Source of the DNA: Tachypleus tridentatus
Taxonomy: Eukaryota > Arthropoda > Merostomata > Xiphosura > Limulidae
Direction: 5' to 3'
DNA: 64,000 nt
Assembly (NCBI RefSeq): GCF_004210375.1
Contig: NC_134835.1
Span: 68,726,447 to 68,790,446, forward strand
The notes under the pieces are model-generated. The model saw nothing but the letters and a program-made list of their open reading frames with translations. It ran no database searches and was not told the DNA's origin. Shown here in pieces: positions 1 to 13,000 of the stretch. A program made the translations under genes and the position numbers. Each line of letters starts with the position of its first letter. The first letter of the stretch is position 1.

Positions 1-59
1 TCTCCCCCCCCCCATACTTTATTCCAGGTGTCTTCTCATCTTTGTTGTTCATCAGACAA

Positions 60-1770
60 AATTCTTCAATAGAGCATATGGTTTACACCTAATACACTTA
101 CCTCATTATTTGCATAAGATCTCCATTTCTTTCTCTTTAAGATATTGTCTTTCACCTGCAGCAATTCTTCAGATTTCCATGAGACTATAAGATGGGATAA
201 GTTATATTTCTTACTTTTTACATTTTCAAGGGTCTTATTTCCCTTGTCATTGTAATTCTCATTGTTTGGATCGTGCTTCATGGCAAGTGTTGCCTGAACA
301 TCTGTTCTTTAACTTTTAAAATCCACAGTGTTCAACCATGTTGACATGTCTACATACATTCTATGCCTATATAGTGCACACTATTGAGATGGGGTGTTCC
401 ATAAACTTGTTTGTGAATTTTCCTCTCAATGAAATTGCTTCGTAAATATGCCCATCCAGGACTGTACCACCCATGGTACATGAGTAAAGCAGAATGAGGT
501 AATTGGTATGGTCTGCTTTTAGAAATAGGATTTCCTGGTCACCCCATTGCACTATCTCAGGTGTTGCCATTCCTCCAAACTCTCCACCACATTTCACATG
601 CTCCTTTTCTTCAACTGTAGTTTTGGAGTCCTTATCACTTTCCAGTTCTATGCTAATTGGGTGGTGGGCGATGGAGGCATTTTTTTGAATGGTTTAATGA
701 CATAAATATCAATATAGAAATAGTAGTCAGTGCAAAGTAGACCAATGGTGTTCTGCTGGTGTAGATGACATGAAATCATCCACTATAGCAAATTTATAAA
801 CCAGGAAGTGAGATATCAGACTGAAGTTCACATTTTGTTTGGGAGCCTTCATCCTACCCCCATGTGGAAGTCGGTTCCAATCAGCAAGGGTTTAGAGTTA
901 AACCAATCAACATAAGTCCTCAAAGATGTATTATGGCCATCTGTCGTCATCCCATAATCATACTCCATCTGTGTTGTGGGTCATGGTGGAGGAATTTTGA
1001 ATTGTAGGCATCTTTTCCATTCTATATGTTGGTGTCCCGGGTCAATATATCTTATCTGTTATTAACATGTGGCCTGTTCCATCGTTGGTGGTTTGAGATC
1101 CCCTCTATTCTCTTGAATAAAGGTGAAAATGATATAACTGTCATTCTATCTCCCCATGGATGTCAATTCCCAGCAACATAGGTTTTAAATGTAGTTGACT
1201 TGCTAAACATAGCTTGTTGCACCCTAGTTACTCTAGACCTTGAGGTACTTCCATTTTCTTCCTCACCAATTGGATGTGCTTCTCTGTTTATTATGCCCAT
1301 ATGTATGACACTTTTCCCAAATGGGCAAAGAGTATACCTGATCCAGAAGTAGGGCAGCACCCCACTTCATATCTTGGAATCTGACTTTCTAGTCTCAAGA
1401 TGTATCTTTTGGATGCTTTCAAAAGATGCTTCTTCTCTTTCCTTGCACCGATCACTGCACCCTCAGAGTATTCTAGCTATAAATGTGAGCATGAGCAATG
1501 TGCCTTATTAAAAGTTACAATTTTTCTATACTGAAAATGTATTTCTGATAGGTACTTATCTACTTGCACATCCCATCCTTTCTCCCTACTGGAAGTTGGT
1601 GTTTCCATTTTCAGCCAGTACTCGAAGTGATAATTTGGTAGAATTGAATGAAGAGAGTCACATGCATACAAGAGTGTATGGCAATCCATTTGGTGCATGA
1701 TAATTTGCATAAGAGATGCATTGGAATGAGAGTCATTTCCAGTGGTGGGGAGACATAAAGCATGTGGCAT
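60..1770 (-). pseudogene. Eroded coding-like block, unrecognised
   Basis: On the minus strand several open stretches follow one another in different frames (1770-1477, 1360-1163, about 645-367, 281-66). They are visibly richer in G+C and in protein-like composition than the surrounding intron. Readable pieces include ILPNYHFEYWLKMETP, EKGWDVQVDKYLSEIHFQYR and HVKCGGEFGGMATPEIVQWG. Stops and frameshifts separate them. I do not recognise the family; a decayed transposon or integrated element is more likely than a live gene. It sits upstream of the first visible SCHIP1 exon, probably in an intron of that gene. Confidence 0.35.
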
Positions 1771-1871
1771 GCAATATTTTTTTTCATATAGAGGGTAGCA
1801 TCAGATGAAAACAGCTAATGGAAATAAGTACCTATTGGAAATACATTTTCAGTATAGGAAAATTATAACTT
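1512..1871. repeat. 48 bp inverted repeat with 264 bp spacer
   Basis: The segment 1512-1559 is repeated in reverse complement at 1824-1871, with 44 of 48 positions matching by eye (core CTATACTGAAAATGTATTTC). The left arm lies inside the eroded minus-strand coding-like block; the right arm lies just outside its end. Confidence 0.8.
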
Positions 1872-1890
1872 CTGTAACATCTGATTTTGT

Positions 1891-1908
1891 GTGTGTGTGT
1901 GTGTGTGT
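1891..1908. repeat. (TG)n microsatellite
   Basis: Nine or so uninterrupted TG units. Confidence 0.9.
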
Positions 1909-4417
1909 ACCTGAGACTTGTACATTTGATAAGTGCTTGCCACATATCATATAGGTAAAAACAGTAAATTGGGTCTTATAGTTAATATTTTTTTCTCCAC
2001 TATAAGGCTGGTTCATTGGATTCACCTTGCCAACATTTAATTATATTTTTTAGGAGCTTGCAACACAGGAGAACTTTTGATGATTAGAATCATGCAGTAT
2101 GTTCCCTGTATAAGGTTAATGTAATAAACATCTGTGAATCCAAGAATGATAGTTTGAGACATAATAAAGATTGATATTGTGCTAGTTTCTAGTGGCTCTA
2201 GTACAGTTAAAAATATTAATTTACAGCAAATACTAAAGTTTACAACATTTTCTGTTGTCAATTTAAAGAAAATTAAACCCATTTTGACACGCTTCTCTGA
2301 ACCTTCTATTAGTAGAAGCTATGAAGTAATGACCTGACTTACTCAGTTTTCACTGATCATTTCCTTGATGATTTAGTTATGTTTTTGTGATTATCTTGTA
2401 CATTTAGCATACAGTTCTTCATTGCAGCTTGATTACTGAGATGTTATAGCAGCTATATATTAGAAGGATCACATTTTTCATCAGTTCAACACATCGTTTA
2501 AAAACTTACAATGATATAGGTGTTACAAACTCTTGGGATATATTAGGAGAGGAGGATACAGATATCATTAGTGGAAAAGTTTGAATGTACCCACTTACTT
2601 TCAACTGAGCTTGAGAAATTCAAATTGTGCTGAGACGTCTAGATAACACACCCACTGCAGTCTCACTGCATACAAGTAAAAATCATGTAAACTGAATTTT
2701 TTTTTTTTACACATTTGTCTTAATTTTTACATGAATTAAACAAATGCTAGACTTGATGGCTTCATGTTTTGCTAAGCAACACATTCCATTAGATGTGAAA
2801 AGCTACATATTTTGAATACATTATAACTTTTATAATATAAGGTAGCCGCTCGTAGTAAAGTACTTTGTCAGTTCAAGTGGTTGTAGCTTACATACACCAG
2901 TTTCCACCCAAATGAAGCATTTTTTTAAGTTTTTGAAATAATTTTGAAGAGAAACTGTTACACATAATTAAAATAAGTTGTGATATTTAAAAAGAAAACA
3001 ACACAGTAGTTTTATTCATAGTTATTAAAATTTAATATATGAAATAATTAAGACATTACAGTTAATTTTAAAGAGAATAATGTTTTTAATAGTAGCTGTG
3101 AATTTGTTGGAAGGAAAAAATAACTCATTTACTAGTGCCTTCAGAAGTTAAGATTGAAGCCTAGGTTACACAATTAAAACAAAAAAGTGCATATCTTAAT
3201 ATTTTTGTTGCGTATCTAAAGCTTTGAAACTGGTACATTTTGTGAACTTTGAATAAAGGATACTTTCTTTATAGTAATAAAAGAATTTGAAACTTGCATG
3301 TAGTTCATATATCACTTTTTTTCTTAAGCTAAAAATAAATATTGCATATATTTATCCATTGCAGTGCTATGTGGGAAGAAGGTGTTTCTACATGTGGAAA
3401 TTAATGAATTTCAGTTCAATCACTTTCTGTAAAATTTCCTTTTTACAATAATCCTATACTTTTTTAGCAACAGTTAATTTCTGTTTTTTTTTGTTTTTAA
3501 ACTTATTCTTCGTACATAACTTTATACGTATGTTAGTGAGTGTCAAGGGATGTTTGTCCTTCAAAAATAATCTGACTTTTTAAACTTTCTTCAGCAAACA
3601 GAACTAATCATTAACTCCAGCCCACACCACCACCAGCTTTTCATTAGCCTTTTCTTAGAACATCTGTAAATTACAGCCTCTACCACTTTAATAGTAGTTT
3701 ATTCTACAGATTTATCTCCATGGTTGAGAAATGAAATTGTCTCACCTGGAAAAATGCCTGATATTTTCAAAGTAACAACGTATGAGTAATATCAGTGTTA
3801 ACAGTTTTCAAAACCTTCAATACAAATATCTTACTGCAAGGATTTTAAGTGAAAACACAGAGCTTCCTTTTCTTGTCTTTTCTCCTTATCAGTGTCATAT
3901 TGGTCTTGTATCTACTGAAAACTATGAAGTTATTACTCAATATATTAGTTCATAGTGTTTTATTCACCTCAAACTAAACATAGGATAACAATGAGGCCAT
4001 AAAGAACTTCTTCAAACACTTGTATGAAAATATGTTTAAATATAGCCCGTCATAAATAAAAAGCTTTTTCATCTATAAATCTGCTTAACAGATGAAGTTT
4101 GATCTATCTATTAATCCAGACATTCATTTGTTTACTCGTTTACTCTCTGCTTGTAGTTAAGCTCACCCAGAATTGAGAGAGAGAAATGAAAAAGTTATAT
4201 GAACATTCCAATAAAAGTAAGATACTTAGAAGCTGTCTGAATATAGCTAATAACTCTAGTCTGTCATTATTTGTTTACATCATTTGCTTTGGTCATATTG
4301 AAAAAAAAAGATTGGTGAGTTTATTTCAAATAAGAATTTTTGAATCAAAGTTAATTATACATCTAAATAAAACCTGTGTATAATGTTTTGACTAGACAAT
4401 ATCAAGCACAACTTTAG
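1909..4417. other. Non-coding stretch left of SCHIP1 exon A
   Basis: AT-rich DNA, presumably intron. Short ORFs here (2037-2282 minus, 4186-4383 plus) have low-complexity, non-conserved translations. I see no feature in it. Confidence 0.5.
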
Positions 4418-4686
4418 TGGAATCTACAAATTGCAGTCCGGCCTCAGGCACTAAAAGACAGAGGCCATCTTTTTTCTTCAGTCGACCAAAAAGTTGGAAT
4501 TTGCGGTCATCCCTGAAGGATGGAGAAGAAAAGAATAGAAAAGCAAACCTTGGAGAAGATTTTATGACTAGGCATGCACGACTTCAAGCAGAAGCAAGGA
4601 TGGCTTTGGCTCAAGCTAAAGAAATGGCCCGAATGCAGATGGACATTGAAAGACGAAAAAAAAAGAAATCTCCTATTGCAGATGTG
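4418..4686 (+). CDS. SCHIP1: SCHIP1 exon A (internal)
   Basis: Internal exon of about 90 codons. Two acceptors are possible: CTTTAG ending at 4417, or TTGCAG ending at 4436. Both keep the same frame open. The donor is GTG|GTATGA after 4686, phase 0. The product is lysine/arginine rich: a [16 protein letters not shown] block, then an alpha-helical [17 protein letters not shown] stretch and a KKKK cluster, as in the SCHIP1 C-terminal region. Confidence 0.85.
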
Positions 4687-7000
4687 GTATGATTTTTGTA
4701 ACTGCTCATTTTCTGTACATTTATAATTAGATTGCTATTAGGTAAAATGTTTCAGTTAAAATTCAGCAGTATAAATTAATACATATTTCACTATTAAGTG
4801 ATAAACAACAGTCTATCAATGTTGTAAAATAAAATTATTAGTCAGTTTTTAAGACTAATAAAACACCCATGGGCATCAATTCAACATGGCTGTTGTATGT
4901 GCTTTTGGCACTTCAGAAAAAAACAAAGCAAAAAACTCCTGGATCCAGTAGTTTCAAGTTTCACATGTACTTTTCACAATTGTGTATTTTCAGCAAATGT
5001 TATTTTTTGTGGTATTTGTAAGTTTGAGTAATTGAGATTTTGCTGTTATATGTTTTCAAGAAAACATTAACAATGCTTATGTTTAATGTAAATTTTAGTA
5101 ATGGAATTTCATGTCTTTATACATACTTTAAATTTTCCTATAAAAAGTTTTTGTTTTATAACACTACAGTTTATCTTTGTATTGATTTGTAAAACACCAC
5201 ATACAGTTTTAGTGTGTTTATAGTCACTTATGTGAAATAAACATTAGTTTTTACTGTACCAAAATTGTAAGCAGGCCAACTTTTCTGTTGTTAATAAGAA
5301 TGGTTAATCTATTCAATAAGTTTTAGACTTGTTTTATGTTTAATAAAACTTATAAATATTTTTAATGACTTTTTGGTGATTTTTCATTGCCTATTCAGTT
5401 ACCTAGGCTGATAAGGCCTAATATAAAGCAGGTCTACCTTGTCATCAAAGTAAAATTTGTTACAGTTAAATGCAAAATTATTTAGCTAAATCTGCCTCAT
5501 TTTGTTCCATGAAAAATTATTTTTCCTATTTTATTATAACATCATAATTCAAATAAGGTATAAAAAGATAAAGCAAGCTTTGAAAAAACCAAAAAATTAG
5601 GACTGTAATTATGATGGAAGTTTTTAGTGACTACTTTGGTAAAAGTTATTGCATATAGATATAAGTTGAGAAACAGTGATTGACTGAGATGGGAAAATTA
5701 CATTTGTGTTGAAGTTAAAAAGTCAAATCAGTAATATTTTATTTGACTTTTCTTGAAGTGGGATCTAATGTGCTTAATTCAGTGATAACAATTTTTCCAT
5801 CAAGTTGGGATGCATCCAGATATTTGGATGTGATAGTTAAATTTTAATAAAATTACTGCTGCATCAACCAAGGTTGTCTTATTATGAAAATACTTCTTTG
5901 TGTTTTGGCTGTCATGCTTGCTGTGATATTTCCCTGTTGTGATGGGACATGGGTCAAAGGTCATGTCATTACATTTGTTGACTTGCATTCAAAATTTTAT
6001 TGCAGTACCATTTTATTAATCTATGTCAATAAGTTTGGTATCAAATTATAGATTATAATTCAGATTTTAGTATTATATATTAATTTCTAAATTTAAAAGT
6101 AAATATTAAAAAACACTCATAAATATACATTTTTTAAGTCACTTGGTATACTGAATGCAGCATTGGTTAAGATTAGATGTTTGTGATGTCAAAATACAAA
6201 TCTGTAGGCTTTACAAAATTAGGAACTTGAATAACCAAGCTAGAATATAAAATAAGAATCTCATATCTTTTCAATTTTCTGAAATATGGCATATGTAATA
6301 AATCAAACACAATGGCTTTATTTGCCTTTTTTTCATTTTTGAAACCAGTCCCTTGTATACACTTACTTTAATATGATATATGACTAACCAATCATCAGCT
6401 TAGAATGTTCCTCTAGTGGTTTTCTCAGCCATTTTAATCTGTTAAAAGGCCACCACATTCTTTCAAACCAAGATTTCATGAAGCTAGGTTGTGGCTTTAG
6501 TCTGCTTAGATCTTAATACAGCTTAGCAACTAAGCTTGATTAGTTATAGTAGAATTTTATGGTATCAGTATAGTAATTTTGATTTTTTTTGGTTATTCAA
6601 TTGTATATGTAAAACCTAAAAAGATATTTCATTTTGTATCCTTCACATGCAAAATTCTAAAAGATTTGTCATCCTATGTTAAGCAACAACTTGAGTACAA
6701 ATGTCCTAGCAAGAAAAGATAACTTTGCTTTACTTGTTGATTTATTGTTATATATTTTAGGAAAAACAAGTTTAATAACTTATTTCTAAAAAGTAATGAT
6801 CTATATATATATAATGTACAAGAATTGAAATGTGACTGTATTTTACAAAACAGTATGCTAGTCTACTAAAACACAGCCAAGACAAGGGTCACTTAATAAA
6901 GACTAAAGGTCATTTTTATATTACTGGATACAGTGCATGTGCATCACATCAGTGCGAGTTCTGTAATGTCACAGGCATGACAGAAAGGTCTATATTATAG

Positions 7001-7036
<36 letters not shown>

Positions 7037-10000
7037 TGTATAATGTTATGAGACTTCGTATTTTCATCTTATCTGTAGTCATTCTAGAACAATTTTTTTT
7101 TTTATTATTGTTGATGTTTCGTGGTGGTTATGAAGTCAGTCAAACTGACAGACCCTGCATAGTTAGAGTAGAGAAAATAACAGACAAAATATAAAGTCTT
7201 AGTGAAAACAAACATTTTATTTTTTAGAATGTTTTAGAGATTACACAAATAATATTTGAGATGAAAATCACTTCACACTCAGACAAGTAACAAAACAGAT
7301 TCAATATTTTCACAAACAAATTTGTAGTAAAAATAATTTATTAAAAAAATTAAATTTATTGTGTACAAATATTTGGAACCTTTTCTAAAGGTCTACCAAA
7401 TCTTGTGAAGATACGAGTATTGCATCAAAAGTTATAGTGTAAATGTTTAACATGTGCAAACATATCGACCAACTTGCATATATTATACCATGCCAGACAC
7501 AAAATGGTTAGTAAAAAGCTATAGTTTGATTATCATGCATATTTTTATTGCCAGAATAAAATATAAAAGTAAATGAAATCTTAACTTTTAACAGGTACAT
7601 GTTTCACAATATATAGTACTGCTGTGTTTAAAAACCTCTTTGTAGTTTTTGTGCAACACTTTTATGTGTTTATATTAGTTTGTTTAACATTCTGTATGAT
7701 AAACCATGTAAATAATAACATCTTTTGTATTTGATATTTTACTTTTGTATTGAATTGGGTTAATTAGTATCATGCTGACAGTTTGATGATATTTCATATC
7801 TTAAGTAATTAATCTATTCTATGTATATTTGAATAGGTTGGTATCATTCTTCCTGATGGTTGTCATCGTCTTAGTCGTCAACTTCTAACTGACATGAACT
7901 TAGCACAGCTGCAAGTAATTGTTAATGACTTGCACACACAAATAGAAAGTATGTTTTATCTCAAAATGTGAAATGATTTTGAAGTAATATTACATTCATT
8001 ACAGTATGATTTTTAATGACCAAAAATATGTATTATCTTTTTATTATTAATGAATACAACATTGAAACATTTAACTGAATGTTAATACACCTTTATTCTA
8101 CGTATATATCAATTGTAAATTACTTAGTGCTTTGTTGATGTATAACAATATTCCATAATAGATGCCAATTGTGTTTGTCAAGAATTTTAAAGGCTACTTT
8201 ATGATTTTGTGATTTTCTTTTTACATTGAACTTGTGATCTATTGTCAGGTTTTATGCTGTCTTTTAGCAAATCATCAGATTCTAAAAAAATATTCTAACT
8301 GCCAACAGTAACCATCAGTAAATTCATAAAATTCTAACACGTGTTTTAATGCTTGTTTTGTAACCTAACATAATGCCATTAAGTTCACTTTTTCGGTTTG
8401 GTTTTCAAAGTTTCTGTTTTTAAAGTACTTAATTATACTAAACATATTGTTTTGCACATTTCTGACCAAAGTTTAGAAAGCTTCTAATTTATTGAGTATT
8501 ACTTAAATTATCATTTCTGACAATTAAAAACAGATCCCTTTGACAGTAATTGAAGTTTAATGATGAACAGCAGAATAACATGTACAGTAACAAACATTTA
8601 ATTCTCAATGTTTTGGATTACATATATTATGTCTTTGGCCAGCTGTGTCAAATGTGGTAAAAGGTACAAAATTTTATAAAGTTTAAACATTTTATAAAAA
8701 GCAGTTAAAACATAACCAAATAAACAATAAGGAATAGAATAATTAAATGGTTGTAACAGTATTATACAAGTGTTTAGAACAGATTTAATTCCAGGGAAAC
8801 TGTGTTATATTTACAGTTGGGGATTTATTTATAATAAATAAACTTTAATTAAAATTCAACATTGAATGATCCAAATGAGATGAATTTGAAAGTTGTAATC
8901 AAGATGAAATGGTGGTTGTTTTCACTGTGTGTGTGAATTGTGGAGTCTGGTGGATTTGATAGTTTTCAACAATCCTGCTTGATACTGCCATATGTTCACA
9001 GGTTTGCAGATGTAACTGATGTGCAATTTTGCCACTGTAAGTGTGGCATTAAAGCCACCACGTGTGTTTTTTTTTATATACGATCCTAAAATGTACAGGG
9101 AGTAGGTATTAGGTCTTTAAACCTGAAAAGATTTTGTATTATGGAAAGTGATTTAAATATCATTTGTAGTTTAACTTGTGTATAAAATGTTTTAATTATT
9201 TGTAAAGTTTGTAACTTCACTATGAAACTTTGCTTACCTTAAAAAATTAGCAATAAATCTTAATGGGTATTTATCTGCAGTGTATGGTTTATTTAGAGGC
9301 TCAAATTTGTGAGAAAGTAATTTGTACATTAGGGTTTGAATAAAATGCAAGGGATAGCCATTGTTTATTAGAATATTCTGTAAGGTGATGCTTTTATGAA
9401 GAGAGGTAGTTATAAATAAAACTGTTCATTCAAGTGTATAACCCTAACATTTTACTTCATCCACTTCCAGTTTCACAAGTGAAATTAATGTTAGTGTGTT
9501 TGAAATTTAAATAATCCAAGAACTGTTTGATATGAGTAGTGATTTAATAGATTAAAAACGTATCATCATCATGCCTTTTACATGGAGCCAGTTTGTATTC
9601 AGCTGGACAGATGTCTAACCAAGAACACTCATAGTAACAAAGGAATATGTTAGCAAGAACCTGCCTGAAAAGTGACTTCATTGCCATTCCATCAAGACAG
9701 AGTGATTATCCTTAAGGACAGGTTTAACTAATACTTTGAACAGTTGCCAATTATAGCTTGTGAACAGTTCATTTGTATTGGAGAAAAGTTTCTTTAAGGT
9801 TATTTGTATTGTTTTCTTGAGTCAAATGTTTGTGAATGAAGATTCAGTGTCAAAACATACGGATATATATTGACCAGTGTTATTAGTTTTAGAGATTTTT
9901 TGTGCAAAAGGAAAAACCCTCATTTGTAATTCATTGGAAGTGAGTGAACTTAGAATAGGAACAAAAAATTTAGCCAGCTTGTAAATATAGTAATCAATAC

Positions 10001-13000
10001 TAGATACAATAGGTCTTAAGGGGAGTTGTCTTTGCAACTTTTAGGTAACTCGTATATGAGACCTGAGCAGAAGCTTGAGAGATAAATGTCTTCAAGAACA
10101 TTTTATGATATATAATTGCAATGTTTGTAATTTATTAAGGTGTGTTGTATTTTTGCTTCAGTAGAGCATATGTGTTCTAATTACCTCCTTTCTTCCAATA
10201 GAAATAACAATCATACAGAATATTCTAATAAACATTGACTATCCCTTGCATTTTATTCAAGCCCTACAATACAAGTTACTTTTTCACAAATTTGAACTAC
10301 TAATGAAGCCATACACTGCTGATAAATACTCTTTAAGAATGCTCTTTCCTTTTTTCAGGTAAGCAAATTTTCATAGTAAAGTCACAGATTTAAAGAATAA
10401 TTAAAACATTTTATCTGCAACTTCAACTACAAATGGTATTTAGATTACCTTTAAAAAATACAAAATATATTCAAATCTAAAGATCTAATACCTACCCCCT
10501 ATACATTCCAAGATTATATGTAAATATGTGTGTGGTAGTGGCTATAATGCCACTTACATTGGCAAACCTGTACACCAATTATACCTACGATCATGCAATC
10601 ATATGGGAGTATCAAGCAGAACTGTGATGTGTTATCAAATCCACCAGACTCCATGATTTGCACACAATGAAAAGAATAACCTCCTCATTTTGCTTAGAAA
10701 TTTTAAAGTCATATATGAATCATCCAGTGTAGAACTTTAAAGCATGGTTATTATAACTGAATTTCCCACTTTAAGTAATAGCACATCTTCATTAGAGTTA
10801 AGTCTGTTCTAAATACTCGTATATTGTTACAACTGTTGTGTTATCTTGTCCTTTATTGTTAATTTAGGTGTCTTTTAATTCACTTCATCCCTTTATTTCT
10901 ATATCTTAATTACTTTTATAAAATATTTAAACTTTTAAAATTTTGTACTTAATAATCTATCATGACTATTAATGTGTTTAAAAACAAAAATCTGTAATTT
11001 AACAACTAGACACCTCTTGAAATATATTACAAAAATTATTTATTGTATTTAGCCACTTCATGTACAGATGAGGAATTAATTATAATAAAAATGGAAACAA
11101 ACTTCAGTCACTATAATAAAAATGGTACATAAAACTAAAACAAACATTTCATTGTTTGAAGAGTCTAAAAGTAATCATGTTAACTAAACTTGAATTTATT
11201 AATGACCGTAAATTAACTGGTCCAGCTATTAAAGTAAGAATTTTTGCTTACAATTTCCTCTGGGAAAAGTGTTTAGTCCACTTTAAACCCTGCATTTTAT
11301 TCATGAGTTATTGCAGTTGAATGGTTTTATGTGGTTGATCTTGCTTTGTGTCTTGTTTTTAGTTACACAGGAGTTTGACGTTTTTATTGTCTTCAGATAT
11401 TTTGCAGTAATTCCTGTATGTTGAACTCAAAATTCCATTTTTCTCCATCACGTGTGGATTTTTCACAAAACATTGTATGTTTTTACATAAATGAATCATT
11501 TTAATTGTAATCAGTTCACATTTTATTATGTTTAAGATGTTGACAACCATTGGCTTTAGACCAATTGCAACATGAGAGCATTATTGATCATTCTGGAACT
11601 GAAACATAATAATAAAAAATGTTCATTGTGGTGAACAAAATAATAATTTGATCTAAGTAAGTGCTTTTTTCTTCCCAATTTATAAAACAAATCTTTGTGT
11701 TAAGAAAATTAATACTTTTTATGAATACTGCATAGCTGAATTATGGAAAATCCATTATTAAAACCAAACCACCTTTTATGCAGTTTAAATTTGCAGGTCT
11801 GTGTTATCAGGTGTTCATATGGCATTACTTAAGTTTTTATAGGCAAAACTGATACAATTGGATAACCTGTTTTCAAGTCAAGGTAACACAAGTTAGTGGT
11901 CTGCTAAATATGTACATTGCACAGTTACTGATATTGAGATGTTGGTAAAGGAAAAAAAAATTGGTGTTATTATTGATTATTTAAATTGTTTATATACTAC
12001 AAGTAGTGAAGTTTACAAGGTATGAATAACAATACAGATTTGAACTGTGAAGAATCAAATATGTATATAAAGATTGATTTTTTAACTATATTACACATTC
12101 TTGTATTCATCAGTGAAATTACAAATTTAATAAATGCTTTTTACTTTATAATTGTCACAAAAAGCAATAAATTGTAAACAGTATAAATTTCTCTAAATAT
12201 ATAAAGGTATGTTTAAGGTCAGTAACGATTTCTGTTTTATGGCACACATCTGTGTTCTGTAGATTTAAATGAAGAGCTTGTTCAGTTACTGTTAGAAAGG
12301 GATGACCTCCACATGCAGCAGGATTCCATGTTAGTGGATATCGAGGACCTTACAAGATACTTGTAAGTAACACAAACTACATAAATATTGTAATCCTTTC
12401 AATAAGTTTAAGACTACCCAGCTGGTGTTTTAACAGTTTAGTATTTCACACAAAAACAAGCTATTCAGGTATTGTTTTATAAATTAATAGTTTAGTATTT
12501 CATACAGAAATACAAGCTATATTTTGTACATAACCAATTCAGTAATTTCACACCAACATATAGAATATATCTATATATATTATCAGATATAAAGTAATGG
12601 TTTAGTGTTTTATACATACACAAGCTATCTGGATTTATTATTTTAAAGAAATAGTTCAGGGACTTGTCATTTTAAAAAAATGAAATTGAAAATTGTTTGA
12701 TAAAACTGTATGTGAGATGGTAAAAAAAAAATCCATTAACGTGACAAGTAATTGTGACGAATTAATAATTATTGTCTTCCTCGTGGTAGTGCCTTCTTTA
12801 GTAAATTTTTTTCATTGGATACTTAAACTATTTTTTCTTCCATGTACCACATCTTGTATTTCTTCAACATAGCATTCAATAACACTATGTAACAAATTTT
12901 GTTTCTGGATAATATGTGTTATTTCTTAATTCCTCATGTTGTAGAAGTACAGAAAATGGTCATTATTCCCTTTAAACTTTACTTTTGTGACCTGGATAAT

